64,000 bases of DNA from Nocardia flavorosea NBRC 108225 (GTDB lineage: Bacteria; Actinomycetota; Actinomycetes; Mycobacteriales; Mycobacteriaceae), in the NCBI RefSeq assembly GCF_001613385.1, contig NZ_BDCG01000015.1:310001-374000 (forward strand), in the 5' to 3' direction. The notes under the pieces were generated by a model. It was given only the letters and a program-made list of their open reading frames with translations, had not been told where the DNA came from and did no database searches. Shown here piece after piece: positions 1 to 8,483 of the stretch. The position numbers and the translations under genes were made by a program. How positions within the stretch are numbered: the first letter of the stretch is position 1; each line of letters opens with the position of its first letter.

Positions 1-1
1 A

Positions 2-349
2 GTCGACGGGCTCCTCGCACCGACCGGTGTGCGATACCAGCTCGACTACCGGCGCGGCGTACCGCCGGTCGTGAACGACGAACAGTCGGTGCGGATGCTC
101 AGCGACGCGGTCCGGGGTATCGGCCCGGACGCGCTCGCCGATACCCCGCAGTCCGGCGGCGGTGAGGATTTCTCGTGGTACCTGGAAGAAGTCCCGGGAG
201 CGATGGCCCGGCTCGGCGTCTGGTCCGGTACCGGCCCTCAGCTGGACCTGCACCAATCCACCTTCGATATCGACGAACGCGCCCTGGAGATCGGCGTCCG
301 GACCTTCACCAACCTCGTCCTGCAGGCCGGCCGGGAACTCGCCGTCTGA
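2..349 (+). CDS. M20 family amidohydrolase, C-terminal part only
   Basis: This is the last 115 or so residues of a zinc-dependent amidohydrolase/peptidase of the M20 family; the start lies outside the window. The frame is open from base 2 to the TGA at 347-349. The visible part carries the GGEDFSWYLEEVPGAMARLGV-type motif of the family, whose Glu-Asp-Phe region lines the metal site, and ends in the usual short helical tail. In M. tuberculosis two M20 enzymes (amiA1, amiB1) sit beside the homologues of the next two genes, so this is probably the counterpart of one of them. Substrate is unknown; family members remove acyl groups from amino acids or small amides. The family assignment is firm, the exact orthologue is not. 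Confidence 0.85.
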   Translation, partial: VDGLLAPTGVRYQLDYRRGVPPVVNDEQSVRMLSDAVRGIGPDALADTPQSGGGEDFSWYLEEVPGAMARLGVWSGTGPQLDLHQSTFDIDERALEIGVRTFTNLVLQAGRELAV

Positions 350-695
350 CCTGCGCGGACGTATCCGCCACGGACTCTGCCGGGCAGTAGCCTCGTCAGC
401 CGGACCCGACACCGCCTACCGGCGCTGCCGAGTACCGGCAGCCACGGGAAGTGTCGCCACTCGTGAACCAGGAGCGCTGCCGAGTCCAGCGTCGGGCGCG
501 CGGAGTATGCCCGGCGCCGAATAGGTATGACCAGCCGGGCCGCCGAGCTCGCCGTCGTCGCCGAAGTCGCGATGCGCGCGGTGAGGCACGTGGCGAAGCA
601 TCGGTCCGTGCTCGATGCGATGCGGCGCAGCCGCGAGCAGGGACCAGGGCGGGCCGAAACCCCGCGCCGACGGAGTCGGCGCCAAGGGGTACAGC
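350..695. other. Intergenic region between convergent genes, holds a repeat copy
   Basis: No gene is supported here. The notable content is a partial copy (about 602-661) of a structured repeat whose fuller copy lies at 3016-3109. The rest is GC-rich sequence without a convincing start, ribosome binding site or domain. Confidence 0.5.
602..661 (+). repeat. Partial copy of a dispersed palindromic element
   Basis: The stretch shares TCCGTGCTCGATGCGATGCG and the following hairpin GCGGC-GCA-GCCGC (622-634) with the element at 3016-3109, and ends in the same GGGCCGAAACC (651-661). It lacks the left arm GGTTTCGGCCC and the CGGACAG arm of the longer copy, so the outer stem cannot form. It lies between the convergent amidohydrolase and cyclotransferase genes. 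Confidence 0.6.
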
Positions 696-1175
696 TCAGC
701 TGAAGTTGTTACCCGGGCCGACATTGCGGCTGTTGCGGGTGCGCAGGGCATGTACGTAGTCCGCTGGGGCACCGGCTTTTTCGGCGGCATCTGCCATCAC
801 GCCCAGGTAGCGGGCCGAGGGAAGTCCGCCCTCGTAGGCGTCGAGAACGTACAACCACGCCAGGATGGGTTCGGTGCCGCTACCGGGGCTCGGGCTCACG
901 CGGAGGCGGATCTTGCGGTGGATCCCGAAATCCGATCCCTCCCATCGGTCCAATCGCTGCTCGTCTTCCGGCGAGACGTCGTAGAGCACCACGAAGACCC
1001 GGGAACCCGGCTCTTCGACGACGGTGGCCAGCGGGCCTTCCCAGCCGATGTCGTCCCCGCTGAAGGTGAGGCGCCAGCCCTCCAGCCAGCCCGTCCCGAA
1101 CATGGGGGAGTGCGGACAGCGCTCGAGCATCTGGGTCGAATCCATATTGGACCCGTAGGCAGCGTAGATCGGCAC
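696..1175 (-). CDS. Gamma-glutamylcyclotransferase-like protein
   Basis: A 159-residue protein of the gamma-glutamylcyclotransferase (GGCT/AIG2-like) fold. The N-terminal MPIYAAYGSNM matches the family's glycine-rich YGSN substrate loop, and the acidic residues around WEGSDFGIHRK fit the catalytic region. Family members open or cyclise gamma-glutamyl peptides, forming 5-oxoproline; the substrate here is unknown. It is divergent from lpdA (212 bp apart), as the homologous pair is in M. tuberculosis, where the gene next to lpdA (Rv3304) is of this kind. The ATG at 1175 gives the standard family N-terminus. The fold is assigned with good confidence; the enzymatic role is inferred. Confidence 0.8.
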   Translation of the reverse strand: MPIYAAYGSNMDSTQMLERCPHSPMFGTGWLEGWRLTFSGDDIGWEGPLATVVEEPGSRVFVVLYDVSPEDEQRLDRWEGSDFGIHRKIRLRVSPSPGSGTEPILAWLYVLDAYEGGLPSARYLGVMADAAEKAGAPADYVHALRTRNSRNVGPGNNFS

Positions 1176-1387
1176 ACCGGCAGCTTAGTTGTGTTCCGGG
1201 CCGCACCGATACGGGGCGTCGTAATTGGTGCCGTGGGATCTGCTTCGAGGGCGGTTACGGGCGCCTGCTACCCCGCCCGGACTGTCGATGAGATCCGCTG
1301 AACAGCACCGACTAGGCTTGTCTCGGCGAGTGAGGGCCGCGACGCTGCCGCGCGCCGGGCGCGGGTGATCAGGGACAGGGGAAGTTT

Positions 1388-2791
1388 ATGACCCGCATTG
1401 CAATCATCGGTGGCGGACCCGCAGGCTACGAGGCGGCGCTGGTCGCGGCACAGCACGGCGCGCAGGTCGTGCTGATCGATTCCGACGGTATCGGCGGGGC
1501 GTGCGTGCTCTGGGACTGTGTCCCGTCCAAAACGTTCATCGCATCCACCGGGATCCGCACCGATCTGCGGCGGGCCCGCAATCTGGGGATAACGCTGGAT
1601 CCGAGCCAGGCCGAGGTGCGGTTGCCGGAGGTCAACGAGCGTGTGAAGGCGCTGGCGCTGGCGCAGTCGTCGGATATCCGGTCCAAGTTGCAGGCCGCGG
1701 GTGTCCGGGTGCTGCCGGGCTGGGGCCGGCTGGCAGGTCCGGGAGAGGGCCGGGCGACTCACCGGGTCGCGGTGGCCTGCCCGGATGCCGCCGACGAGAC
1801 CGTGGAGGCCGAGGTGGTGCTGATCGCTACGGGAGCCTCGCCGCGAGTTCTGGCCGGGGCCGAGCCCGATGGGGAGCGGATTCTGAACTGGCGCCAGCTC
1901 TACGATCTGGCCGAACTGCCGGAAACCCTGGTGGTGGTCGGTTCGGGTGTTACGGGCGCGGAATTCGTCTCCGCGTACACCGAAATGGGTGTTCGCGTGG
2001 TCCTGGTCTCCAGCCGGGACCGGGTGCTGCCGGGCGAGGACGCCGATGCCGCACTGGTTCTCGAGGACGCGTTCGCCGAGCGCGGTGTGGAGCTGGTGAA
2101 ACATGCTCGCGCCGACAAGGTGGAACGCACGGCCGACGGCGTCTTGGTCACTCTTTCCGACGGTCGCACAGTTACCGGCTCGCATGCCCTCATGACCGTC
2201 GGCTCGACGCCGAACACCACAGGTCTCGGGCTGGAGGAGACCGGCCTCGAACTCGACCGCGGCGGATACCTGCGGGTGGACCGGGTCTCGCGCACACCGG
2301 TTCCGGGCATCTATGCGGCCGGCGACTGCACCGGCCTGTTACCGCTGGCCTCGGTGGCCGCCATGCAGGGCCGGATCGCGATGTACCACGCGCTCGGTGA
2401 GGGCGTGAGCCCGATCCGCCTGAAAACCGTGGCCTCGGCGGTCTTCACCCGTCCCGAGATCGCGACGGTCGGGGTGAGCCAGACCGCCATCGACAACGGC
2501 GAGGTACCGGCCCGGACGGTGATGCTCCCGCTGAACACCAATCCACGCGCCAAGATGTCGGGGTTGCGCCGCGGTTTCGTGAAGATCTTCTGCCGTCCGG
2601 CGACGGGCGTGGTGATCGGTGGTGTCGTGGTCGCGCCCATCGCCTCGGAACTGATTCTGCCGATCGCGCTCGCGGTGCAGAACAATCTCACGGTCAACGA
2701 TCTGGCACAGACGTTCTCGGTCTATCCCTCACTCACCGGCTCGGTCATGGAGGCGGCCCGCCAGCTCATGCGCCACGACGATCTGGGCTGA
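1388..2791 (+). CDS. lpdA: NAD(P)H-quinone-type flavoprotein disulfide reductase family LpdA
   Basis: A 467-residue two-dinucleotide-binding flavoprotein. It has the FAD motif GGGPAG (8-13), the redox loop GGACVLWDCVPSK with C39 and C44, the central NAD(P) motif VVVGSGVTGAEF and the second FAD motif GIYAAGDCTGL, then the dimerisation domain. The C-terminal His-Glu pair of true dihydrolipoamide dehydrogenases is absent (the end reads VYPSLTGSVMEAARQL), which fits the mycobacterial LpdA (Rv3303c) type, known to reduce quinones rather than lipoamide. M. tuberculosis LpdA as I recall it lacks the first Cys, whereas both are present here. The ATG follows GGGACAGGGGAAG. In mycobacteria lpdA is paired with glpD2; here other genes intervene. 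Confidence 0.88.
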   Translation: MTRIAIIGGGPAGYEAALVAAQHGAQVVLIDSDGIGGACVLWDCVPSKTFIASTGIRTDLRRARNLGITLDPSQAEVRLPEVNERVKALALAQSSDIRSKLQAAGVRVLPGWGRLAGPGEGRATHRVAVACPDAADETVEAEVVLIATGASPRVLAGAEPDGERILNWRQLYDLAELPETLVVVGSGVTGAEFVSAYTEMGVRVVLVSSRDRVLPGEDADAALVLEDAFAERGVELVKHARADKVERTADGVLVTLSDGRTVTGSHALMTVGSTPNTTGLGLEETGLELDRGGYLRVDRVSRTPVPGIYAAGDCTGLLPLASVAAMQGRIAMYHALGEGVSPIRLKTVASAVFTRPEIATVGVSQTAIDNGEVPARTVMLPLNTNPRAKMSGLRRGFVKIFCRPATGVVIGGVVVAPIASELILPIALAVQNNLTVNDLAQTFSVYPSLTGSVMEAARQLMRHDDLG

Positions 2792-3352
2792 CTCCGATCC
2801 CGGGTCGCGCCGGCTCCGTCGCCGTCGTATCCGGCGAGGCCGACGGCCTCGTGCGCGCCGGTGGACGCTTCCGCCGGCACCGGCCCCAGTCCGCAGGGCG
2901 CCGCCGAACCCGAAATGCCCAGCGCCGGCACGGAGTTCAGTGAGATGCGCGTAAGATCGGCCCCACGGACCCGACGTAACCCACCCGCAGCGCCGAGTCT
3001 TACGAGGCCCTGAAAGGTTTCGGCCCGTCGGTGCTGTCCGTGCTCGATGCGATGCGGCGAAGCCGCGAGTGTCGAGTGCGGACAGCAGGGACCTCGGGGG
3101 GCCGAAACCCGTGGCGCCGCAGGCGCCGCAAATAAACACAGCACAGATTGCCGGACGGGCTCGGGTGTGGTTGACTTCCGAGGCAGAGATTGCGATCGGC
3201 GGGCGGTCGCGAAGTTTGGTGCCGGGGGGTTCGTCCTTTCGGACTCGGACAGCGAACGGCCCACTCAGGCCACCGCTGGAGTCGTGTCTCAGATGAGGCA
3301 GAACTGGTTGCGGTGCACAGGTGCCGCCGCATCCGGGAAAGGGATTGGGCGA
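2792..3352. other. Intergenic region with structured repeat, no gene
   Basis: The 560 bp between lpdA and the secreted-protein gene contain the palindromic repeat at 3016-3109 and little else. An open frame runs in from 3047 into the next gene, but no ribosome binding site or signal sequence supports a start before 3353. Confidence 0.5.
3016..3109 (+). repeat. Nested palindromic intergenic element (REP/MITE-like)
   Basis: Four nested inverted pairs are visible: GGTTTCGGCCC (3016-3026) with GGGCCGAAACC (3099-3109); CTGTCCG (3034-3040) with CGGACAG (3079-3085); CTCGA (3043-3047) with TCGAG (3072-3076); and GCGGC (3054-3058) with GCCGC (3062-3066) around a GAA loop. The arrangement can fold into one long rod. 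A partial copy lies at 602-661. It may be a non-autonomous mobile palindrome or a structured RNA at a 3' end; neither function is shown. Confidence 0.65.
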
Positions 3353-4393
3353 ATGGTGAAACATCGTAAGCCGAGCCGGGCGACTCGGGCGGTGGCGAGC
3401 ACTTCGCTGCCGCTTGCGACCGCAGCGGCCATGGCCATCTTCGCATCGCCGGCGGGGGCCGTTCCGGGTGACCAGCCGACCACGCCGACAACTCCGGCGC
3501 CCGCTCAGCCGGGTGCCACGCCGGAGCAGGAGGGGCCGGAGACCACGCCGAGCCAGCCCGGTGTGCAGAACGAGGGCGAACAGAGCCGGGACGGGAACGG
3601 CGAGGAGTCGGGTAGTACTCCTACGCCGAGCCAGCCCGGTGTGACGACGCCGAAGCCGGGTGAGGAAGGCGAGCAGGCTCTTACGGGGCCGACTCAGCCG
3701 GGTGTCACCACGCCGCGTGTGGCGCCGCTGCCCGTACCGGGTCAGGACGATCCGGTACAGCCGGCGATTGCGCCGGACAAGCCCGAGGGTGAGCAGCCCG
3801 CGGCGCCGGGGCAGCCGGGCGATCGGCCGGCCGACGCCGAGACCGAGGGTGACGCACAGGCCGCGGAGCCGGGCACCGAGACCCTGGTCCAGCCGCAGGC
3901 CCCTCAGTGGGAGGCCCCGCGCCTGGAGTCGGCGCCGGTGGCGCCGGTGGTCGAGATGCAGGGCGCGCATATGGAGGTCGGTGCCGCCATCGACGGTGGT
4001 TCGCTCGCGCCGGGGCATTTCGCCAATACGCATCACTTCACGAACCAGTCGGGGTATGTCGGTACGGCCGGTTTCCGTACCCCCACGGGCACCGGCGAGG
4101 CCGGTATCGCGGTGGAGTTCGTCGACGAGAACACCATCAATGTCTCCACCTTCACCGGTGGGAACGGGCTGCCGGACAACCGACTCGATCATACGATCGA
4201 CACCACCCCGGTGAACAACGCCAAGGCGGCTGTCGAGCACTGGATCGCCATGCAGCCGGGCGGTGCGGACGCACTGAAGGCCGCGGCCGAGATCCCGCCG
4301 CCCCCGCCGCTGCTGCCGCCGGGTAACTACCCGGAGCAGTCGATCAACGTCGCTGGTGTCAACACCCAGTGGGGTGGTTCGCTCCAGTACTGA
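3353..4393 (+). CDS. Secreted proline-rich protein with C-terminal globular domain
   Basis: A 346-residue exported protein of unknown function. The ATG at 3353 follows GGGAAAGGG and opens a clear signal peptide: basic MVKHRKPSRATR, a hydrophobic stretch to about residue 33, and an AGA cleavage site at 34-36. Residues about 37-190 are rich in Pro, Gln, Glu and Thr with repeated TPSQPGV/TQPGV motifs, a typical cell-wall spacer. Residues about 200-346 look folded (GAHMEVGAAIDGGSLAPGH, then beta-rich sequence, then a Pro-rich PPPPPLLPPG end). A longer frame runs upstream but lacks a signal sequence, so the later start was chosen. It lies just upstream of a single-pass membrane protein and may act with it at the cell envelope. 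Confidence 0.75.
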   Translation: MVKHRKPSRATRAVASTSLPLATAAAMAIFASPAGAVPGDQPTTPTTPAPAQPGATPEQEGPETTPSQPGVQNEGEQSRDGNGEESGSTPTPSQPGVTTPKPGEEGEQALTGPTQPGVTTPRVAPLPVPGQDDPVQPAIAPDKPEGEQPAAPGQPGDRPADAETEGDAQAAEPGTETLVQPQAPQWEAPRLESAPVAPVVEMQGAHMEVGAAIDGGSLAPGHFANTHHFTNQSGYVGTAGFRTPTGTGEAGIAVEFVDENTINVSTFTGGNGLPDNRLDHTIDTTPVNNAKAAVEHWIAMQPGGADALKAAAEIPPPPPLLPPGNYPEQSINVAGVNTQWGGSLQY

Positions 4394-4410
4394 TACGAGT
4401 GAAATCTTGC

Positions 4411-4444
4411 CGGGTGGGGCGGTCGGGCACGGCCGCCCCACCCG
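4411..4444 (+). terminator. Strong hairpin, probable intrinsic terminator
   Basis: CGGGTGGGGCGG (4411-4422) pairs perfectly with CCGCCCCACCCG (4433-4444) around a 10-base loop, 17 bp after the stop of the secreted-protein gene. There is no T-run, as is common in high-GC actinobacteria. It may end or attenuate transcription before the downstream membrane-protein gene. Confidence 0.7.
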
Positions 4445-4466
4445 CGTGTCTCGAAAGGGATGGGCC

Positions 4467-5573
4467 GTGACCGGCGAGGGCGAAGATAAAGGGCGCGAAT
4501 CCGACCGGGCGGATTTCGGTCCGCCCACGGGTGATTTCGGGCCGCCGGTATCGGAGTTCGGGCCCCCGGTGTCGGAGTTCGGCCCGCCGACCGGCGACCT
4601 ACCGGTGCAGGGCTGGCAACCGGCAGGCGCGGAGAACTCGGAGCTGGCTTGGCGGCCGGCCGACGGCGCCCCGGGCACGGCACCGGGGCCGCCGACGGTT
4701 CCTGCGCCGCCGCCGCAGTACCGTGCGCCGGACAGTTCCACACCGGCCTACCCGGCGACCGGTGATTCCGCGCCGGTGACACGTCCACGGCCGGGGGGTG
4801 CCGATGACGCGACAGTGCGTCATTCCCTGCCCGCGGATCCAGCGCCTCAGCGCCGACCGGGTGCCGATCGGGTACCCGAGTCGGAACAGGCGACAGTCCG
4901 GCACGATGCCGCGGATCTGCGCTGGCCCGGTTCCGAACCGGGCGATCGCGGAGATGAGCCCGTGCGGCCGCGTTCGGGCGGCCTGTCCTGGGACAGCGAC
5001 CCGATCGCACAGAAACTCACGCCCCAGTCGGTGACGAGCGCACTGGCCGAGAAACCGCGTCGCGAGCTGCCCGTCGGCACCATTGTCGCGGTGGCGGCGG
5101 TGATCGTTGCGTTCATCGCGGTCGGCGTGGCGATCGTCGTGGTCCGGGGTGGTGGCGGCGAAGGGGGCACCGGGCCCACCGCGGAGGCGATCGAGGGGTT
5201 GAGTTGCCCGGCCACGCAGGACGGCGCGGTCACGGTGGGGAACGGTGCGGGCGATACGACGAGCGGGCCGGACGCCGTACTCGGATTCCAGCACGCCTTC
5301 TACGTCCAGCGCAGCGGTAGTGCTGCGCGGGAGTTCGTGGCTGTGGATTCGCCGGCCATTTCCTCCGCCGAGACCATCCAAGCCGGGATCGACGAGCAGA
5401 TCCCGGCCGGTACGCAGCATTGTGTGCGGATCACCGAGCGGACGGCGAATACGTTCGATGTGGATCTCACCGAACGCCGGCCGAACGGCGTGACGACTGT
5501 GTACAAGCAGACGGTAACCACGGTGGAGCGCGACGGTAAGACGTTGTTGTGGATTATCGAGGACCGCCGCTGA
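4467..5573 (+). CDS. Single-pass membrane protein with disordered cytoplasmic repeats
   Basis: A 368-residue protein of unknown function. The GTG at 4467 follows GAAAGGGA with 6-bp spacing, better than upstream in-frame options, which overlap the preceding terminator and gene. Residues about 18-45 hold four FGPP(T/V)(G/S)(D/E) repeats; the N-terminal half is low-complexity and probably disordered. A single membrane helix (GTIVAVAAVIVAFIAVGVAIVVV) sits near residues 205-230. The outer domain begins with LSCPATQDG and carries a second Cys (HCVR), so a disulfide is possible. The layout (disordered cytoplasmic tail, one helix, small outer domain) recalls DUF4333-like actinobacterial envelope proteins, but no family is claimed. 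Confidence 0.75.
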   Translation: MTGEGEDKGRESDRADFGPPTGDFGPPVSEFGPPVSEFGPPTGDLPVQGWQPAGAENSELAWRPADGAPGTAPGPPTVPAPPPQYRAPDSSTPAYPATGDSAPVTRPRPGGADDATVRHSLPADPAPQRRPGADRVPESEQATVRHDAADLRWPGSEPGDRGDEPVRPRSGGLSWDSDPIAQKLTPQSVTSALAEKPRRELPVGTIVAVAAVIVAFIAVGVAIVVVRGGGGEGGTGPTAEAIEGLSCPATQDGAVTVGNGAGDTTSGPDAVLGFQHAFYVQRSGSAAREFVAVDSPAISSAETIQAGIDEQIPAGTQHCVRITERTANTFDVDLTERRPNGVTTVYKQTVTTVERDGKTLLWIIEDRR

Positions 5574-5623
5574 TCCCACGATCTGAGATGACAGTTTCAT
5601 ATTTTGGTTTTCATGGGATGATT

Positions 5624-5645
5624 GGGTATCGACCAGGCGATACCC
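5624..5645 (+). promoter_or_regulatory. Inverted repeat in the leader of the aminotransferase gene
   Basis: GGGTATCG (5624-5631) and CGATACCC (5638-5645) form an 8-bp inverted repeat with a 6-base spacer, ending directly at the GGAGG ribosome binding site (5646-5650). Upstream is an unusually AT-rich stretch (TTTCATATTTTGGTTTTCAT, 5596-5615) that may hold the promoter. The repeat could be a repressor operator or a hairpin that gates translation. Confidence 0.5.
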
Positions 5646-5655
5646 GGAGGCTCCC

Positions 5656-6867
5656 ATGCCCGATGAAGAAACTGTGCCACTGGCCGGAAAACTGGCAGGC
5701 CTGACCAGTTCCGCCATTCGCGATCTGCTGAAACTCACCGCCGCGGCGGATGTCATCAGCCTCGCCGGTGGTCTGCCCGACGCCGCGCTCATGCCCGGTC
5801 CGCGGATCGCGGCCGCGGCAGAATCGGCGCTGCGCAATCCCGCCGTGCTCCAGTACACCGAGTCGCCGGGCTGGGGGCCGCTGCGCGATGTACTCGCCGA
5901 ACGGGAGTCCGCGCGATCGGGCCGGACGGTCGGGATCGGCGAAGTGTTCGTCACCCACGGTTCCCAGCAGGCGTTATCGCTGCTCGCGGAGGTGCTGCTG
6001 GATCCCGGCGCACTGGTTGTGGTCGAGGATCCGGCCTATGTCGGCGCGCTCCAGGTGTTCCGTGCCGCCCGCGCCCGGATCGTCGCGGTGCCGCTGGACA
6101 ACGAGGGTATGCGGGTCGACCTGCTCGAAGAACTGATCGCCGCCGGGCAGCGGCCCGCGGTCGTGCACACGGTGAGCAACTTCCACAATCCGGGCAGTGT
6201 CACCATGAGCCCCCGCCGGCGCCGGGCGCTGGCCGCCCTGGCCGAGAAACACCGGTTCTGGGTGATCGAGGACGATCCGTACGGGGAGCTGTGGTTCGAT
6301 CGTCCCGCACCGGAACCGGTCGCGACGTATTCGTCGGCGGTGATCCGGTTGTCCTCGGCCTCCAAGATCCTGGCCCCGACCCTGCGGGTCGGCTGGATGG
6401 TCGCCCCGGAACGGGTCTGCCGGGCGGTCGAGCTGCTGAAACAGGGCGCCGACCTGTGCGGTTCCGCACTGACCCAGCAGATCGTCACCGAACTCCTGGC
6501 CGACACCGGGTGGCTCGACAGTCATATCGATACCGTGCGCACGGTCTATGCCGCCCGCGCCACCGCGCTGGTGGGCGCCGTGGCCGATCAGTTCGGTGAT
6601 CGCCTGCGCTGCAGTTCCGCCGCCGGCGGCATGTTCGTGTGGGCGGAGTTCACCGACGGCACCGACACCCGCGAACTACTGCCCCGCGCGCTCGACGCCG
6701 GCGTCGCCTTCGTTCCGGGGCAGGCGTTCGCGGTCGCCACCCCGTACCCGCATGCCATGCGGATGTGTTTCACCACCGCCGCGCCCGAAGTCCTCGCAGA
6801 GGCCGTGGCCCGGCTGGCACGGGCGGTGGAGCCGGTCGCGGCGGCCGGTCAGTCCGCCCAGTTGTAG
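5656..6867 (+). CDS. PLP-dependent class I/II aminotransferase (2-aminoadipate/MocR-core type)
   Basis: A 403-residue fold-type I aminotransferase resembling the catalytic domain of MocR regulators and LysN-type 2-aminoadipate transaminases, without a DNA-binding domain. It shows LAGGLPD near the N-terminus, the FHNPGSVTM substrate motif, the IEDDPYGEL segment with the PLP-pyridine Asp and Tyr, and SSASKILAPTLRVGWM containing the Schiff-base lysine. The ATG follows GGAGG-CTCCC. Substrate is unknown; an amino donor such as 2-aminoadipate or a branched or aromatic amino acid is plausible. Its 3' end overlaps glpK on the opposite strand by 19 bp. A palindromic leader suggests its own regulation. 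Confidence 0.85.
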   Translation: MPDEETVPLAGKLAGLTSSAIRDLLKLTAAADVISLAGGLPDAALMPGPRIAAAAESALRNPAVLQYTESPGWGPLRDVLAERESARSGRTVGIGEVFVTHGSQQALSLLAEVLLDPGALVVVEDPAYVGALQVFRAARARIVAVPLDNEGMRVDLLEELIAAGQRPAVVHTVSNFHNPGSVTMSPRRRRALAALAEKHRFWVIEDDPYGELWFDRPAPEPVATYSSAVIRLSSASKILAPTLRVGWMVAPERVCRAVELLKQGADLCGSALTQQIVTELLADTGWLDSHIDTVRTVYAARATALVGAVADQFGDRLRCSSAAGGMFVWAEFTDGTDTRELLPRALDAGVAFVPGQAFAVATPYPHAMRMCFTTAAPEVLAEAVARLARAVEPVAAAGQSAQL

Positions 6868-8345
6868 GTGCGTTCCACGGCCTTGTTCCAGTCGCGCAGC
6901 CGGGACTCGCGTTCGGCGGCCGGCATCGCCGGATTCCAGGTGGCTTCGGCGGTCCAGTTGGCACGGATATCGTCGGTACCCGACCAGTAACCTACCGCCA
7001 GGCCCGCGGCGTACGCGGCGCCCAGGGCAGTGGTCTCGTTGACCAGCGGGCGTACCACCGGAAGGTCGAGGATATCGGCCTGGAACTGCATGAGCAGATC
7101 GTTGGCGACCATCCCACCGTCGACCTTGAGCGCGACCGATTCCAGGTTCAATTCGTTGGCTTCGGCATCCGCGCGCATCGCGTCCATCACCTCGCGGGTC
7201 TGGAACGCGGTCGATTCGAGAATCGCCCGCGCCAGATGCGCCTTGGTGACGAATCGGGTGAGGCCCGCGATGACACCGCGGGCATCAGGGCGCCAGCGCG
7301 GGGCGAACAGCCCGGAGAAGGCGGGCACGATATAGGCGCCGCCGTTGTCGTCCACGGTGCGGGCCAGATCCTCGATCTCCGGCGCGGCGTCGATGATGCC
7401 GAGGTTGTCGCGGAACCACTGCACGAGTGCACCGGTGACAGCGATCGACCCCTCCAGGGCGTACACCGGCGGCTGCTCACCGAGCCGGTAGCAGACGGTG
7501 GTGAGCAGGCCGTGTTCGCTGAACACCGGTGTGGTGCCGGTGTTCAGCAGCATGAAGTTTCCGGTGCCGTAGGTATTCTTGGCCTCGCCGGGAGACAGGC
7601 ACGCCTGGCCGAACGTCGCGGCCTGCTGGTCGCCGAGGATTCCGGCGACCGGTATCCCGGCCAGCGGACCCGAGGTGATCTCCGCGTAGATCTCCGAGGA
7701 ACTGCGGATCTCCGGGAGCATCGAGGTCGGCACGCCGATCTCTGCGCAGATCTCGCTGTCCCACTGCAGAGTCCGCAGATCCATCAGCAGCGTTCGGGAT
7801 GCGTTGGTGACATCGGTGATGTGCCGGCCGGTCAGATTCCACAGCACCCAGCTGTCCACGGTGCCGAAGCACAACTCCCCGGACTCGGCCCGTTGCCTGG
7901 CGCCGGGCACGGTATCGAGGATCCAGCGCACCTTCGGACCGGAGAAGTAGGTCGACAGTGGTAACCCGGTGCGGTCGGCATAGCGGTCGGCGCCCTGAGC
8001 GCCGGCGAGTTCGGTGCACAGCCGGTCGGTGCGGGTGTCCTGCCAGACGATGGCGTTGTGGATCGGCCGGCCCGTTTCGCGTTCCCACACCACCGTGGTC
8101 TCGCGCTGATTGGTGACACCGACCGCCGCGATATCCGCTGCCCGGACCTCGGCTTTTTCCAGCGCCGCGCCGAGCACGAATTCGGTATTGCGCCAGAGCG
8201 TTTCCGGATCGTGCTCCACCCAGCCGGGCTTCGGGAACAGCTGATCGTGTTCCCGCTGGGCCACGCCCGCGATCTGCCCCGAACGGTCGAAGAGAATGCA
8301 TCTGCTCGAGGTCGTGCCCTGGTCGATGGCGGCCACATAGCGCAT
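6849..8345 (-). CDS. glpK: Glycerol kinase
   Basis: A full-length 498-residue FGGY-family glycerol kinase, which phosphorylates glycerol to sn-glycerol 3-phosphate with ATP. The N-terminal IDQGTTSSRC (7-16) is the phosphate-binding loop, followed by GVTNQRETTVVWERETGRPI with the glycerol-contact Arg-Glu pair, IVWQDTRT, and the C-terminal domain ending in KAVERTYNWAD. It is divergent from glpD with 138 bp between the starts, so glycerol uptake product and its oxidation are probably co-regulated from the shared spacer. In M. tuberculosis, glpK lies elsewhere, so this pairing is a difference in layout. Confidence 0.96.
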   Translation of the reverse strand: MRYVAAIDQGTTSSRCILFDRSGQIAGVAQREHDQLFPKPGWVEHDPETLWRNTEFVLGAALEKAEVRAADIAAVGVTNQRETTVVWERETGRPIHNAIVWQDTRTDRLCTELAGAQGADRYADRTGLPLSTYFSGPKVRWILDTVPGARQRAESGELCFGTVDSWVLWNLTGRHITDVTNASRTLLMDLRTLQWDSEICAEIGVPTSMLPEIRSSSEIYAEITSGPLAGIPVAGILGDQQAATFGQACLSPGEAKNTYGTGNFMLLNTGTTPVFSEHGLLTTVCYRLGEQPPVYALEGSIAVTGALVQWFRDNLGIIDAAPEIEDLARTVDDNGGAYIVPAFSGLFAPRWRPDARGVIAGLTRFVTKAHLARAILESTAFQTREVMDAMRADAEANELNLESVALKVDGGMVANDLLMQFQADILDLPVVRPLVNETTALGAAYAAGLAVGYWSGTDDIRANWTAEATWNPAMPAAERESRLRDWNKAVERTYNWAD

Positions 8346-8483
8346 GGCAGGAGGCTAGCGTAACCGGGCATGTCGGTGACGGGTGTCTCGCTGCGCCCGA
8401 TCCTCGCGCGTGTGCGCTTAGGCTGTAGGGCGAACTCACGGAACCACAGCCGACCTCGTCGAACGCTCCAGGAGTCGAAACCC
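8346..8483. promoter_or_regulatory. Divergent glpK-glpD promoter region
   Basis: The 138-bp spacer must carry the promoters of both genes. The glpD ribosome binding site AGGAG is at 8470-8474. A possible -10-like TAGGCT lies near 8420. No clear operator palindrome was found. Confidence 0.45.
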
